Below the pieces are notes generated by a model. It searched no databases. It was given only the letters and a program-made list of their open reading frames with translations, and had not been told where the DNA came from. Source: Orientallactaga sibirica (taxonomy: Eukaryota > Chordata > Mammalia > Rodentia > Dipodidae). Taken from it: a DNA stretch of 64,000 nucleotides. Where the stretch lies: the NCBI GenBank assembly GCA_036365145.1, contig JAEOAD010000048.1:17367001-17431000 (forward strand), written 5' to 3'. Positions 33,544 to 45,199 of this stretch are shown piece by piece. A program made the translations under genes and the position numbers. The stretch's first letter is position 1; every line of letters begins with the position of its first letter.

Positions 33544-34055
33544 TGAGAGACACATAGATAAACAGAGATAGAGATGAAGAGGCAGAGAGAGAGATAATGG
33601 GTGCACCAGAGGCCTCTCAGCCACAGTGCACCAACTGCAGACATGTGCGCCCCCTTGTGAGCAAGTGCAGCATTGCATGCTTGCCTCACTTTTGCGTCTG
33701 GCTAAACTGTGGGACCTGGAGATCAAACAGGCATTCTTAGGCTTGGCAGGCAGGCACCTTAACCCCTAAGCCATCTCTCCAGCCCCCTGATGGCATACTT
33801 TTAAATGGGATATTGGGACTCTGACTCCTTTCTCTCTCTGTCTTCCCTCTCTCTCTCTCTCTCTGTTTTCTGGCCACCATAAAGTAAAAATTCTTCCTCT
33901 GCCCTCTATTCCTGTCATGATGTTTAGCACTGCCACAGGCCCAAGGCCACTGAGACACGTGACCAAAGCCCTAAGTTAAAATAAGCTTTCCCCCTTTTTA
34001 AGTTGAAGGCCTTAGTATTTTGTCCCAATGACAGAAAGCTGACCAACACTCAAGA
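33358..34055 (+). mobile_element. MaLR-like LTR split by a SINE
   Basis: Starts 'tgttatggtttagatattaa' and continues after the SINE at 33,505-33,785 to 'agtattttgtcccaatgaca'. The first part contains 'ctctaatctctgatgctatg'; the second 'ctggccaccataaagtaaaa'. A solo LTR of the MaLR-like type. Confidence 0.7.
33505..33785 (-). mobile_element. B2-like SINE with (ATT)n tail, inside an LTR
   Basis: The tail is an (ATT)n run of about 12 units (33,506-33,542). Then come GA-rich sequence and the head complement 'aagccatctctccagccc'. The duplication 'cctgatggcat[g/a]ctt' at 33,490-33,504 and 33,786-33,800 sits within LTR sequence and dates the SINE after the LTR. Confidence 0.95.
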
Positions 34056-34476
34056 AACCAGAAACTCAGGCAGTATTGCCCACATCAGCAGGTAGCAAGG
34101 ATCTATGTGGAGGCCCCTGGACTTTGTACCTTCCCCGAGGTCATTCCTAGCGTCCACTGTTCCCCAAACCCTCAGGTGCAGTGTCAGAGGCCACTTATCA
34201 CCTGGTATTTGGCCCTTTAGAAACTCGCGTCCCTAGCCTGACCTCTGTCATGGGAGAGGGCGTTAAGACTGAGCAGGTGGCACTTGCATCTCTGTGGGCC
34301 TGGGCAGTGTACCCAGTCATGGTAACATCCAGTACTTAGTACTTACTTGATCCCCGACTGACAGAACCCAGGGGAAGAGAAGCACTCTGAGTGTGTGAAG
34401 AGCTGAGCTGTGAAGTCACACGGGCAGTGCCTGTGTTGGTGGTGGCTGGTGGCTCAGATTGGATGATCAGCAAGAA
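34056..34476. other. Unique DNA
   Basis: No gene or repeat recognised. Confidence 0.4.
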
Positions 34477-34830
34477 CTTGCTATGGTTTAAGTGACAAAC
34501 GTCCTCCGTGGGCTCATGTAATAAATGCTTTGCTCCAAGCTGTGGGCCCTATCTTGTTAGGTTTTGGAAAGTTAGAGGGTGGGACATAACTGGAGGAATT
34601 AGGTCGCTGAGGGCAGGTCCTTGGCAGATATATCTTCCACGAGAATTTCTAAATTCCCTCTCTTCACTAACTGTCTGCCATGAGGTTAATAGCCTCTCCC
34701 TCCTTCATGCACGTCTCTGTGGCCACCATGTTCTGTCCCTCAATAAGGCCAGAATAACAGACAAAAACTATGGCATGAACTATCTGAAGCCATGAAGCAA
34801 GATCAGTTCCTTCCTCCGTTAACACAGAGT
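34477..34830 (+). mobile_element. MaLR-like solo LTR
   Basis: Opens 'tgctatggtttaagtgacaa', with 'gtgggctcatgtaataaatg' and the purine-rich 'ttagagggtgggacataact'. Typical of the MaLR-like group. The right edge is uncertain. Confidence 0.65.
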
Positions 34831-36430
34831 CTGGCGAACATGGGCTTCTCTATGACGGAGACATGTTAACAGGGACCAGAATGGCCCTGGAATAAGCAGA
34901 GCTGCATGTGTGTTCAGGGGCTCTGTCAGCTAGCATTAGACAAGAGCACAGGTGTGATCAAGGGGCTCAGGGAGAAGGGGGCTGTCTTAGCCTCAACTCT
35001 AACAGAGCAGAGACTTGAGGGCCACTTCCATGCACATTTGACTTGGGAATGTGATCCTGGGGAGCTGAGCTGCAGGACAAGGGAATGGTCCTCCTGCCTC
35101 AGCCTCCTCACCGAGTTCCTAAGGGAGTACACCAACCAGAGCCAGCTCAAAACAAGGGAATGAAACAGACAGGAAGGAAAGTCAACCCAAAGGTCCATCT
35201 ATGGGGGTCACTTCTGAGGAAGGTTTTTTGTGAGGCCTCAGAACCATTAGTGTGGAGGACAAAAGAGGAAAACATTGGCTATTTCTCCTCATCCAGGGGT
35301 CAAGTTTGGCCTTGCAGGGATTCCTGGGCTTTATATGAGTGCAGTCCTAGGTGACTAAATCTGGGGGGTTAGACACAGGAGCCAGAGACCCAGCTGGGGG
35401 AGATAAGCCTACTGTGTGCACTGCGTGCACATCAGAGCCGGTGTGAAACTGTCCTACGTCACTGGCTGGGACAAGATGCAGGCTGAGGGGTGGGAAAGAA
35501 CTCAGGAAAGCCCAGCACAGTTATGGTACACCGGAAACCCTGTCATCATCCCCCTGCATGCAGCTTCCGTTCTGCTCTCTCTGTCCCCATCCTTTGTCAT
35601 CTCCTCTTTCCGTGTCACCAGCTTTTCCCTGGGGTCCGTCTGTGGACCCCAGTTTTCTATCTCTGTGTAAGAGCACTAATTGAAGGCTCCATCTCATCAT
35701 TCCTTCTGCCATCTGCTCTAAAAGGGCCTTGATCGCAAGAAGGAGAGAGAAATGATTGCGGATAGATGAAGCTGCCAGCTTCACATTTCTACCCCACTTA
35801 CATCCTCAGCCATGAAACTGGTTCTCCAAACCCACAGGCAGAGACTTCATTGAATAGACCTGGTTTGTCAGAAATAATCACTGTGCACTCGGCAACCATG
35901 TCAGTTATAATTTGCGTGGTCACTCCTCCATATTTGAATAATTTCATGTTTAATGTCAATGGGAAATTCACCGTCTTTAGAATTGTGAAAGCCATAGATG
36001 ACACCGTGCTTCAATTTATCCATGATCTCCCCGGCCTGAGCTGGACACCCAAATCTGTACCTGACCTCACAGAGTGGGGCGTGGAAGACTGATGGGTGGC
36101 TGTGGCAGAAGATCGCCAGTCAAGAGGGTGGTAGAGGTCAAGTGACAGGGAGATGAGGGCTTGGATTAAGTATTATCCTGAGAATCTTCACAGAGAAGGT
36201 GCATTGGGCTCCTGGGAATGGGGCAGTAGAATTAGCCATGCTAAAAACATATTTCAACACCAGAGCCTCGTGTACAGCACCTCACCATTGTCTGCCCAAC
36301 CCTCAGGAGGTGTGCTTCCCCATAGCATGGCCCATTCGATTTTTTCTTCTTTGCACTATACTAGCACATGGGACGTGTTGCACGGGGATGGAGCATACTC
36401 TGTGGCTGAGAAGTTTGCAGCAGAATAGGT
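34831..36430. other. Unique DNA, 1.6 kb
   Basis: No gene or transposon recognised. The block 35,880-36,020 is AT-rich and coherent within an apparent 108-codon frame (35,766-36,092), but I recognise no protein family, and the upstream context lacks splice or promoter features I could defend. Confidence 0.4.
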
Positions 36431-36545
36431 CAAGGCCAATCATCCTTACGTCAGCAGTGAAAAGTTTAGTCACCACAATGATAGGCTGAAGGGACAGTGG
36501 TGGGATTGAAACCCACGTGAGTCTGACACCAGGGTCTGGGCCTTC
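36431..36545 (-). mobile_element. MIR-like SINE remnant
   Basis: 'gacagtggtgggattgaaac' followed by 'gtgagtctgacaccagggtc' is the antisense MIR core pattern. Confidence 0.65.
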
Positions 36546-36711
36546 TCTGCCATAAGACAGCTCTCAATATTGGGGGTTAAGAGTCCATGTCCTAGGACCT
36601 CCTGGCAGGTACTACTTACACAAGATAACAACCAACCATAGAACAAGGGGTGAGAGACACTCCGGACATAGTTCCAGGTTGTTTGGCAGAAGAAGAGGTC
36701 AAAGGCCTCCC

Positions 36712-36850
36712 ACCAAACATCAGCCCCATGAGGCAGGGACTGTTTGTCTTGCCCACCACTAATTCCTTAGTTTTAATACAGTGGCTGGAACCAGTAGCTC
36801 AATGCGTGTCCAGTGGGTGGACGGATGGGTAGATGAATGCATTCATGATG
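36712..36850 (+). mobile_element. L2 3'-end remnant
   Basis: 'catgaggcagggactgtttg' followed later by 'atgggtagatgaatgcattc' matches the L2 3' end order. Confidence 0.65.
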
Positions 36851-36984
36851 GTGAAGGACTCCGATGTAGGACTGCATTGTCCCCTGGCTCACCATGCAGG
36901 CTACATCCCCACCCCTGGCCTTAACTGTACACCCAAGAGCCTACGCCCGTGTTGCTGGGACAAAAGTGCCAGACCAAAAGCAGG

Positions 36985-37115
36985 CGATGGGGAGGGAGGG
37001 TGAATTTTTTTTAGGTTTTTTTTTTCCACTCTGGCTTATAGTCCCAAGGGGAAGCTCCATGATAGAAAGGGAAAAGACGACATGAGCAGAGGCTGCAGCA
37101 GAGGCTCCCTGCTAC
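36985..37115 (-). mobile_element. LTR-like fragment
   Basis: 'ggcttatagtcccaagggga', 'agctccatgatagaaaggga' and 'atgagcagaggctgcagcag' match the antisense family at 25.2 and 47.4 kb. Confidence 0.5.
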
Positions 37116-37279
37116 AGCCCTACCCACACCCAGAAGGCAAGTCTGGCTGACTTATGGTCTCCTTCTGCGAAGTGGGAAAACCTACTGTACCATCGCCCAG
37201 GCCAGCACCGACAGGGAGGGGCATGAGACTTCCTGGACACTGCTTGAGAGTTCGTGGGTCCTGTGTGCCAGCTCTTTGA

Positions 37280-37390
37280 AGCAGGTGCTGCAACTCCCAC
37301 TCCGAGAAAATGAGGGGCAGAGAGGGCACATGCCTTTCTCAAGCCCCGGTCAGTGGCTGGGCTTAGAACTAAATAGCTTAGTTTCTGGAA
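37280..37390 (-). mobile_element. MIR-like SINE remnant
   Basis: 'gagaaaatgaggggcagaga' then 'cagtggctgggcttagaact' is the antisense MIR pattern. Confidence 0.7.
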
Positions 37391-37715
37391 CATCCTGAGC
37401 TGTGTCCTAGGTGACAACGCCTCTGAAAGCAAACAAAACACATGTCCATCACAAAATACCCCATACGTTCACAGCGCTCTTACTCAGGACTGTGCAGTGG
37501 CGGGTGATGCGTTTGTTCCGTTCAGTAGATGGTAACTGTAATTTATTGCTCCCCATCACCAGAGTTAGGACAGCCAGGAGCAAGCACCCTAAGTAAGGAA
37601 GGGGTGAGTGGCATTGAGGTGCCACTATCTATTCTAAGACCCCCCACCCCATCACTTCTCAAAAGCCACTTCCCAAAGCTGTTGATTTAGAAATTAAATT
37701 TCAATATAAATTTTT
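37391..37715. other. Unique DNA
   Basis: No gene or repeat recognised. Confidence 0.4.
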
Positions 37716-37985
37716 GGGTGTGTGTGTGTGTATTCGTGTGTGTAAGTGAGGGCACACACATGCACTGGCACACTTATGGAGGTCAAAGGACAGCTTTCAG
37801 GTGTGAGTCCTCACCCTGCGCCTTCTCTGAGGCAGGGTCTCACCCTGTTCGTTGCTACAGTCACCAGGCTAGCCAGACCCCAGCTGTTTCTGCCTCCCTG
37901 CTCGCCCACTGGCATAGCTGAGATGATAAATGCCTCCCGCAGCATCTGGAGCTTATCTTCAGTGTGGGTCCTGTGGTCTGAACTT
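37716..37985 (-). mobile_element. B3-like SINE with (GT)n
   Basis: A GT run, then 'acacttatggaggtcaaagg', 'gaggcagggtctcaccctgt' and 'caccaggctagccagacccc', follows the antisense B3 order. The tRNA-like end is not clear. Confidence 0.6.
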
Positions 37986-38189
37986 GTGTGCTTGATGTGA
38001 GTTGATTGTGACACTTGTCACCCCAGTGACCCCCAGAGTTGATTTTGGCTGATCTGGCTGGGTGGGTGGGCATCCATCTTCCTCCTTCACAGCTCCGTGT
38101 GCCTCCCTTCGGAGTAGAGGAGGACTGGCCTTCAGCATACAAGTAGCTGAGATCCTCTGCTACAACCTTCAAGCAAGCTCTCATGAGCT

Positions 38190-38316
38190 CGAGTACTCAT
38201 GTATTATGCTGAGCCCAAACCTCAATATGAACTTTTTTAGGATCAAAAACATGCATACCATGTTCAACTCAAACACTCATGTTCAGCTCAAACACTGAGC
38301 TACATCCCCAGCCCTT
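38190..38316 (-). mobile_element. ID-like SINE remnant with internal duplication
   Basis: The end 'actgagctacatccccagcc' is a good antisense ID head. The preceding 'catgttcaactcaaacac' and 'catgttcagctcaaacac' (about 38,259-38,297) form a short tandem duplication. Confidence 0.6.
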
Positions 38317-38818
38317 ACTTTTCCTTTGCTCAACCCCATCAATACAGAATTCTGAATTCGAGTTCAGGCCATACACAGGACCCAGTCTGTGGAATTCAGA
38401 GACTTAATAAATAGCACATGGAGCGAGAACAAGGCCGTCTGTCACAGAGACAAAGAGGTACATTGGTTTGTTGTTCTCAACCCTGCGTGGACATCAATCG
38501 CAGGAAGTCTAAAAGAAATCCAGGAACCAGTTTGAGTCTAGAAGGAGGAGCAAAGTAATTACATGTAGCAACTGTGAAAACTGGATAAAGTAATTTAAAC
38601 AACTATTTATTCTAAAATATGAGAAAGCACCTCCCCAAAAGAACAAGACTCATAACGAATTTTCCAGTACAGCTGTACTGTTAACAGGCAACTATTGTGA
38701 ATTTGTGATCTCAGGTTGCTCTCCAACCCCATGGGAATAGCTGCAGCAAAAAGAAAGAGCTTATCAAATAAAGGTCTGTACTGCAAAATTCCAGTATAAA
38801 AAAATTGTAAGGAGAGAG
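38317..38818. other. Unique DNA
   Basis: Repeat-free AT-rich DNA, no gene. Confidence 0.4.
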
Positions 38819-39034
38819 CAGACTGGAGAGATGGCTCAGCAGTTAAGGTGCTTGAAAACCCAGTGACCAGAGTTCAATTCCCTAGTACCCATGTAGGCCA
38901 GATGCACAAAGTAGCACATGCATCTGGAGTTTGTTTGCAATTGCTAGAGGCCCTGGCATGCCCATTCTCTGTCTCTCTGTGTCTGTCAGTCTCTCTCTAC
39001 TTGCAAATAAATACATAAATATAGGTATTTTTGT
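38819..39034 (+). mobile_element. B2-like SINE
   Basis: Head 'cagactggagagatggctca', CT-rich block and tail 'caaataaatacataaatat'. The next SINE landed in its tail in the opposite orientation. Confidence 0.9.
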
Positions 39035-39271
39035 TTTTGGAGAGAGAGAGAGTGAGAGAGAGAGAGAGGGAGACAGATAGAGAATGGGCACACCAGCAGC
39101 CTCTCAGCTGCTGTGAACGAACTCCAGATGCATGAGCTCTCTCGTGGTCAATTGTGGCATTGCGCCCTTGCGTCACTTTGCATCTGGCTAAACGTGGGTC
39201 CTGGAGATTGGAACCGGTGTTCTTAGGCTTAGCAGGCAGGCACTTTAACTGCTAAGCCATCTCTCCAGCCC
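39035..39271 (-). mobile_element. B2-like SINE, inverted relative to its neighbour
   Basis: Begins with a GA-rich block (39,040-39,082) and ends 'aagccatctctccagccc'. Flanks 'ataggtattttt' and 'atatgtattttt' form a likely duplication. Together with 38,819-39,034 it makes an inverted SINE pair. Confidence 0.9.
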
Positions 39272-39790
39272 AAAATATGTATTTTTAAATTTACAGAGAG
39301 ACTCATGGGAGCAAATCCTGAGCTACACTTAAGAGACAGAGACATGAAGGGGCCCAGGGATCCCAGAGAAAAACAGGCAGAAGTCAGAGAAGAATGTGCT
39401 CATGGACAACAGAACTGCCAAAGAAAACTCTGTCAATAGTTCAGTCAGGAAAAGGAAGAAGGAGGAAACATGAGAGGTGGAAGAGGTCAAGGCCCAAGGT
39501 TGACAAGAGCTTGGAACTTGCAGGGAGAAGCACTGTTAGAAACAGTGACACCATGGACACGTTTCCTCTGTTAAAATCAATGGCTGACACCCACTAAATT
39601 ACACAGGAATAAGAAGGAGCCCCAGGGTGCCAGGCTAAACACCAGCATTTGGAAGGAAGCTGAACAGACCTCACTCTGTACACTGGCATTGTGAAATAAG
39701 GAAGTCAACATTTGCAACTTGAACCCAGGAAAATTGATACTGACCATGTCTTATATGCGCATACTCACCAACACACACGACTCACACAAG
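39272..39790. other. Unique or very old repeat
   Basis: Purine-rich plus strand, no gene recognised. It may belong to the old L1 whose 5' part seems to follow. Confidence 0.3.
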
Positions 39791-40040
39791 CAGCATTCAG
39801 GCTCACCAACACAAACAGCGCCTAGTATTCAATGCAAAATTACTAGGCACAGGAAGAAAAAGGTTTACAACAGAAGCAGTCAAAAGAAACTGGCTTCATT
39901 TGGACAAGATGTTTCACCAGGCAGAGACTTCAAAGAAGGTATGATACAAATGTGTAAACAAAGGGAAAAATGTTCGAAAATGTGGTATAAGTAAAGACAC
40001 AACAAATACTAACAGAGAAATGAAAGCAATTATGAAAAGA
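39791..40040 (+). mobile_element. Possible 5' region of an ancient L1
   Basis: The A-rich stretch with 'aaattactaggcacaggaag', 'tcaaaagaaactggcttcat' and 'agacttcaaagaaggtatga' resembles the A-rich leader of old mammalian L1M-type elements. Its orientation matches the ancient plus-strand L1 at 46.3-48.0 kb, so the two may be one element split by later insertions. Confidence 0.4.
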
Positions 40041-40047
40041 AATTACA

Positions 40048-40191
40048 GGGCTGGAGAGATGGCTTAGTGGTTAAGGCTTTTGCCTGCAAAGCCAAAGGAT
40101 CCTAGTTCAACTCTCCAGGCCCCACGTAAGCCAGATGCATAAAGGGAGTGCATGCATCTGGAGTTCGTTTGCAGTGGCTAAAAGCCCTGGC

Positions 40192-40236
<45 letters not shown>

Positions 40237-40271
40237 CTTTCAAATAAATAAATAAATAAAATATATTAAAA
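40048..40271 (+). mobile_element. B2-like SINE with perfect duplication
   Basis: The head 'gggctggagagatggcttag' follows the first base. A long (CT)n block and an AAAT tail end the copy. The duplication 'aaaagaaattaca' is identical at 40,035-40,047 and 40,272-40,284. Confidence 0.95.
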
Positions 40272-40304
40272 AAAAGAAATTACAAAATTAAAAAATACAA
40301 AATT

Positions 40305-40515
40305 TGGGCTAGAGAGATGACTTGATGACTTAGTGGTTAAGGTGCTTGCCTGTAAAGCTAAAGGAACCAAGTTCAATTCCATAGTACCCATGTAATCCAG
40401 ATGCACAAGGTAGCACATGCATCTGGAGCTTATTTGCAGTGGCTAGAGGCCTGACACACCCATTCTCTCTCTGCTTCCCTCTCTCTCACTCAAATAAATA
40501 AAAAAAATATTTTTT
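40305..40515 (+). mobile_element. B2-like SINE
   Basis: Head 'gggctagagagatgacttga' carries a small duplication ('gacttgatgactta') before 'gtggttaaggtgcttgcctg'. CT block and AAAT tail follow. Confidence 0.9.
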
Positions 40516-40532
40516 AAAAAGTACCAAACTCA

Positions 40533-40662
40533 GGCTGGTGGGATGGCTTAGCAGTTAAGGTACTTGCCTGTAAAGCCAAAGGACCCAGGACCCACATAAG
40601 TCAGATGCACAAGGTGGCACATGGAGAATTTTTCCTGTGGCTGGAGACCCTGGCATGCCCAT

Positions 40663-40713
<51 letters not shown>

Positions 40714-40738
40714 TTCAAATAAATAAATAAATTTTTTG
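40533..40738 (+). mobile_element. B2-like SINE
   Basis: Head 'ggctggtgggatggcttagc', (CT)n run (40,667-40,705) and AAAT tail. Flanks share 'aaagtaccaa' (left about 40,518; right about 40,739). It is the third same-orientation SINE in 700 bases. Confidence 0.92.
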
Positions 40739-41287
40739 AAAGTACCAACTTAAAAAAGTTCACTAGGTAGACACAATACCATATTAATTTTTATTTTTTA
40801 TTGACAACTTCTATACTTACAGACAATAAACAGTGATATTTCCCTCCCCTCTCCCACTTTCCCCTTCACAACTCTGCTCTCCATCATATCCCCTCCCTCT
40901 CTCCATTACTCTCTCTTTTAATTTGATGTCATCATCTTTTCCTCCTATTATCAGGGTCTTGAGAAGGTATTGCTAGGCCCTGCAAGGTCATGGATATCGA
41001 GGCCAATTTCTGCCTGGACAGTTGCATTGTAAGGAGTCGTACCCTTCCTTTGGCTCTTACATTCTTTCTACCCCCTCTTCTGCAATGGACCCTGAGCCTT
41101 GGAGGGTGTGTTAGAGATGTTTCAGTGCTGGACACTCTCCTGTCCCTTCTCAGCACTATGTTGCCTTTTGGGTCATCCCAGTGGTCATCTCCATCTGAAA
41201 AGAGAAGCTTCTCTGACCACAAGTGAGGGTAGCATTAATATGTGAATATGAACATTAAGAGTAGTGCTTTCAGGGCAGTTTGGTAGG

Positions 41288-41289
<2 letters not shown>

Positions 41290-41320
<31 letters not shown>
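41290..41320 (+). repeat. (AT)n microsatellite in the L1 3' UTR
   Basis: About 14 AT units. The homologous L1 at 49,478-49,486 has only a short ATATA there, so the run expanded after insertion or in a sister lineage. Confidence 0.9.
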
Positions 41321-41323
<3 letters not shown>

Positions 41324-42233
41324 TTAGCCAGACAAGAGCAGGCTTTATACATCTAAGGCTCATGACCTCCCCTGCCATAGACTTTTGATTAGGTTTTCAG
41401 TACCAGGCATGTATTCGCTCCCATAGAGTGGGCCTTCAGTCCAATTAGGGAGCAGTTGGTTTCGCCAAGAGCAGACATGCCACTATTGCACTCGTTTGGT
41501 CATTGGGCCTGTCTGGCCAAACTTGAAGCTTCCAGTGTCCACTGTTTTCACCGCTGATTACTTCTGTCTCCCCCAGGGCTGCATGCACTGCAGCTTTTTC
41601 CAGCTTTCAGTCAGCTGGTCTATAGGGAGAAGGTTTTCAGTTCAGCCCCAGCTTGATTTCTCAATGACCTTGCTGCTCAGGCATGTGAAGTCTTCAGCAA
41701 TAGGGTCTTACCATCTGTTTCTCAAGGGAAACCAAGGGCCTTGGCAATAGGCTGTAATATTTTGGAGGCAACAGAGACCTCCCTGGCCAACAACTCACTG
41801 GAAGGTATACCATCCCTGGCACTGAAAATTTTCCAGTAATAATCTATGGCTTTTTTATGTGCCATTATTCAAAAAAGTAGGTTTTCATATCTTTTTCAAA
41901 ATATCTTGAATTTTGATTGACCCTCCCCCTGCCCTTCTTTTACACAATCTTTTTCCCTGGCCTTGCTTAGGCCTTTCCCCAACCTGTAATCTGTTCTTCT
42001 ATTTAATATATACAATACCATCCCCTTAAGTCCTTTCCTCTCCTCCCTCCCTTATAACCTTTTTTCAGCTTACTGGCCTCTGCTACTGATTTTTAGTTCC
42101 AGTTCACACACAAGTCTATACATTTCTAGCTAGTATCTGCATATGAGAGAGAACATGTGACGTTTGGCTTTCTGGGCCTGGGTTACCTCACTTAGTATAA
42201 TCCTTTCCAGATCTATCAATTTCCCTGAAAATT

Positions 42234-42473
42234 TCATAATTTCATTTTTCTTTTCTGCTCAATATACTCCATTGTATGAATGTACCACATCTTTATTATC
42301 CATTCATCTGTGGAGGGACATCTAGGCTGGTTCCATTTCCTAGCTATTGTGAATAGAGCAGCAATAAACATGGTTGTGCAAATATCTCTAAGGTAGTGAG
42401 AAGAGTCCTTTGGATATATGCCTAGGAGTTCTATACCTGGATCATATGGTAAATCTATTTTTAGCTGTCTCAA
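42234..42473 (-). pseudogene. L1 ORF2 C-terminal segment
   Basis: The 79-residue frame carries LLGIYPKDS, FIAALFTIARKWNQP and KMWYIHTMEYIEQ, the conserved end of L1 ORF2p. The Cys-rich segment just upstream (read from about 42,474-42,620) still shows CWQGCW but has stops. Confidence 0.9.
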
Positions 42474-42727
42474 GAACCTCCATATTGATTTTCACAATGG
42501 CTGGACCATATTACATTCCCATCAACAGTGTAGAAGGGTTCCCCTTTTCCAGCATCCTTGCCAACATTTATTGGCATTTGTTTTCTTGATGGTAGCCATT
42601 CTGACAGGAGTGAGATGGAATCTCAAAGTAGTTTTAATTTGCATTTCCCTGATGGCTAAGGTTGTAGAACACTTTTTTAGATGTTTAAATGACATCTGTA
42701 TTTCTTCCGATGAGAACTCTCTTTAGT

Positions 42728-43453
42728 TCAATAGCCCATTTTTAATTGGTTGTTTGATTTCTTATTGTTCTGTTTTTTGAGTTCTTTGTATATTCTGGAT
42801 ATTAATCCTCTGTCAGTTGTGTACCTGGCAAAGATTTTCTCCCATTCTGTAGGTTGTCTCTTTGCTCTATTCACAGTGTCCTTTGCTGTACAAAAGCCTT
42901 GTAATCTCATAAGATCCCAGTGGTTGATTAGTGGTTTTATTTCCTGAGCAATTAGGGTTATATTTAGACAATCATTGCCTATGCCAATATATTGAAGGGT
43001 TTCCCCTACATTTTCCTCTAGCAATTTTAGAGTTTCAGATCTGATATTAAGGTCCCTGATCCACTTGAACTTGATTCTTGTCCATGGAGAGAGACAAGGA
43101 TCTATTTTCATCCTTCTACATAGAGATATCCAGTTTTCCCAGCACCACTTGTTGAAGAGGCTATCTTTTCTCCAATGAATATTTTTGGCATTTTTGTCAA
43201 AAATCAAATAGCTGTAGCTGCCTAGATTAACATCTGGGTCCTCTATTCTGTTCCATTGATCTACATGTCTGTCTTTGTGCCAGTACCATGTTGTTTTTGT
43301 TACTATGGCTTTGTAATATAACTTAAAATAAGGTATGGTGATACCACCAGCCTTATTTTTGTTGCTCAAAATAGTTTTGGCTATTTGAGATTTTTTTGTG
43401 TGCTTCCAAATGAATTTTAGGATTGATTTTTCTATTTCTATGAAGAATGCCAT
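42728..43453 (-). pseudogene. L1 ORF2 post-RT segment
   Basis: The 241-residue frame holds [46 protein letters not shown] and [16 protein letters not shown], all conserved after the reverse transcriptase domain. It is joined to neither side in frame, so it is a relic. Confidence 0.93.
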
Positions 43454-43581
43454 TGGAATTTAATGGGGATTGCATTAAATGTGTAGATTGCTTTTGGTAA
43501 GATTAACATTTCCACAATATTTATTCTTCCAGTCCAAGAACATGGGATGTCTTTCCATGTCCGTGTGTCTTCTGCAATTTC

Positions 43582-44556
43582 TCACTTGAGTGTTTTAAAG
43601 TTCTCATTGTAGAGCTCCTTCACTTCCTTGGTTAAGTTTATTCCAAAGTACTTTATTTTGTTTGAGGCAATTGTGAATGGGAAAGATTCCCTGAATTCAT
43701 CCTCTGCATGTTTGTTGTTTGTGTATAGAAAAGCTACTGATTTCTCTGTGTTTATTTTGTATCCTGCTATGTTGCTAAAAGTGTTTATCAGTTCTAACAG
43801 TTTGCTGGTAGAATCTTTAAGGTCCTTTCTGTATAGAATCATATCATCTGCAAATAATGATAATTTGATCTCTTTCTTTCCAATTTGTATTCTTTTTATG
43901 AGTGCCTCTTGCCTTATTGCTATAGCTAACACTTCCAGTACTATATTAAATAAAAGTGAGGACAGTGGACACCCATTTCTTGTTCCTAAATTTAATAGAA
44001 AAACTTCAAGTTTTTCCCCATTTAGTATTATGTTGGCTGTAGGTTTGTCATAAATAGCTTTTATTATGTTGAGATATGTTCCTTTTATTCCCAGTTTTTG
44101 TAATACTTTTAGCATGAAGTGATGTTGAATTTTGTCAAATGCCTTTTCTGCATTTATTGAGATGATCATGTGATTTTTGTCCTTCAGACCATTTATATGG
44201 TGTGTTACATTTATCAATATGCATATGATGAACCATCCCTGCATCTCTGGGATAAAGCCTACTTGGTTGGGGTGAATGATCTTTCTAATATATTCTTGTA
44301 TTCTGTTTGCCAATATTTTTTGAGAATTTTTGCATCTATGTTCATGGGGGATATTAGTCTGTATTTTTCTTCTGTCTTTGTCTGGTATTGCTATCAGAAT
44401 GATGCTGGCTTCATAGAAGGAGTTTGGTAGAATTCCTTCCTTTTCTATTTTATGGAAAAGTTTGAGAAGCAGTGTTATTAGTTCTTCCATGAATATCTGA
44501 TAAAATTCACCACAGTCTCCATCTGGAAGTGGACTTTTTTTTTTGGAACTAGACAT
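43582..44556 (-). pseudogene. L1 ORF2 reverse transcriptase domain, mutated
   Basis: The 324-residue frame contains [17 protein letters not shown] (about residues 40-57), [29 protein letters not shown] and the catalytic FADDMILY box (residues 235-242, DNA 43,831-43,854). The first catalytic motif reads SINAEKAFD: residue 135 (DNA 44,152-44,154) is Asn where active L1 copies have Asp. This change alone should abolish polymerase activity. The frame is otherwise long and open, which suggests a not very old insertion. Confidence 0.94.
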
Positions 44557-44923
44557 TTTTTAGTTGGGAGACTTTTTATGACTGCCTGGATCTCCATACT
44601 TGTTATAGGTCTATTTAAATGGTTTGTCTCATCTTGATTTAAGTTTAGTAGGTCATATGAATCAAGGAAATCATCCATTTCTTTCAGATTTTCAAACTTA
44701 GAGGCATATATATTCTTAAACTATGTCCTTATGATTTTCTGAATTTCTTTGGTATCCATTGTAATGGTGCCTTTTTCATCTCTAATTTTATTAATTTTTG
44801 TCTCTTCTCTCTTTCTTCTGGTCATATTTGCTAAGGGTTTATCAATCTTGTTTATCCTTTCAAAGAACCAACTCTTTGTTTCATTGATTCTTTGAATTTT
44901 TTTTTGTTTCTATTTCATTAGTT

Positions 44924-45199
44924 CTATTCATTTGTTTCTATTTCTGCCCTAATCTTTATTATTTCTACCTGTCTACTGATTTTTGGTTTGCTTTTTTCAT
45001 CTTTTTCCAAGGTCTTAAGGTGAAGTATTAAATTGTTTACTTGTGAACTCTCTAATTTCTTAATATAGGAACTAAGAGCTAAAAATTTCCCTCTCAAGAC
45101 TGCCTTTATTGTGTCCCAAAGGTTTTGGTATGTTTTATTCTCATCATCATTTGATTCTATGAATTTCCTTTTTGATTTATTCAATGACCTATTCATCAT
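44924..45199 (-). pseudogene. L1 ORF2 linker between endonuclease and RT
   Basis: Contains NKTYQNLWDTIKAVLRGKF and RQVEIIKIRAEIETNE, the conserved alpha-helical linker of ORF2p. Flanked by stops. Confidence 0.88.

Noticed and set aside
35766..36092. 108-codon frame in unique DNA
   Set aside because: It looks coherent but matches no protein I know; no splice sites or homolog to support it. Left as unique DNA.
41290..41320. Replication origin or AT-rich regulatory tract
   Set aside because: It is a microsatellite inside an L1 3' UTR.
42728..44556. A functional reverse transcriptase gene
   Set aside because: The frames are broken, the first catalytic Asp is replaced and the L1 lacks ORF1 and a 5' UTR.
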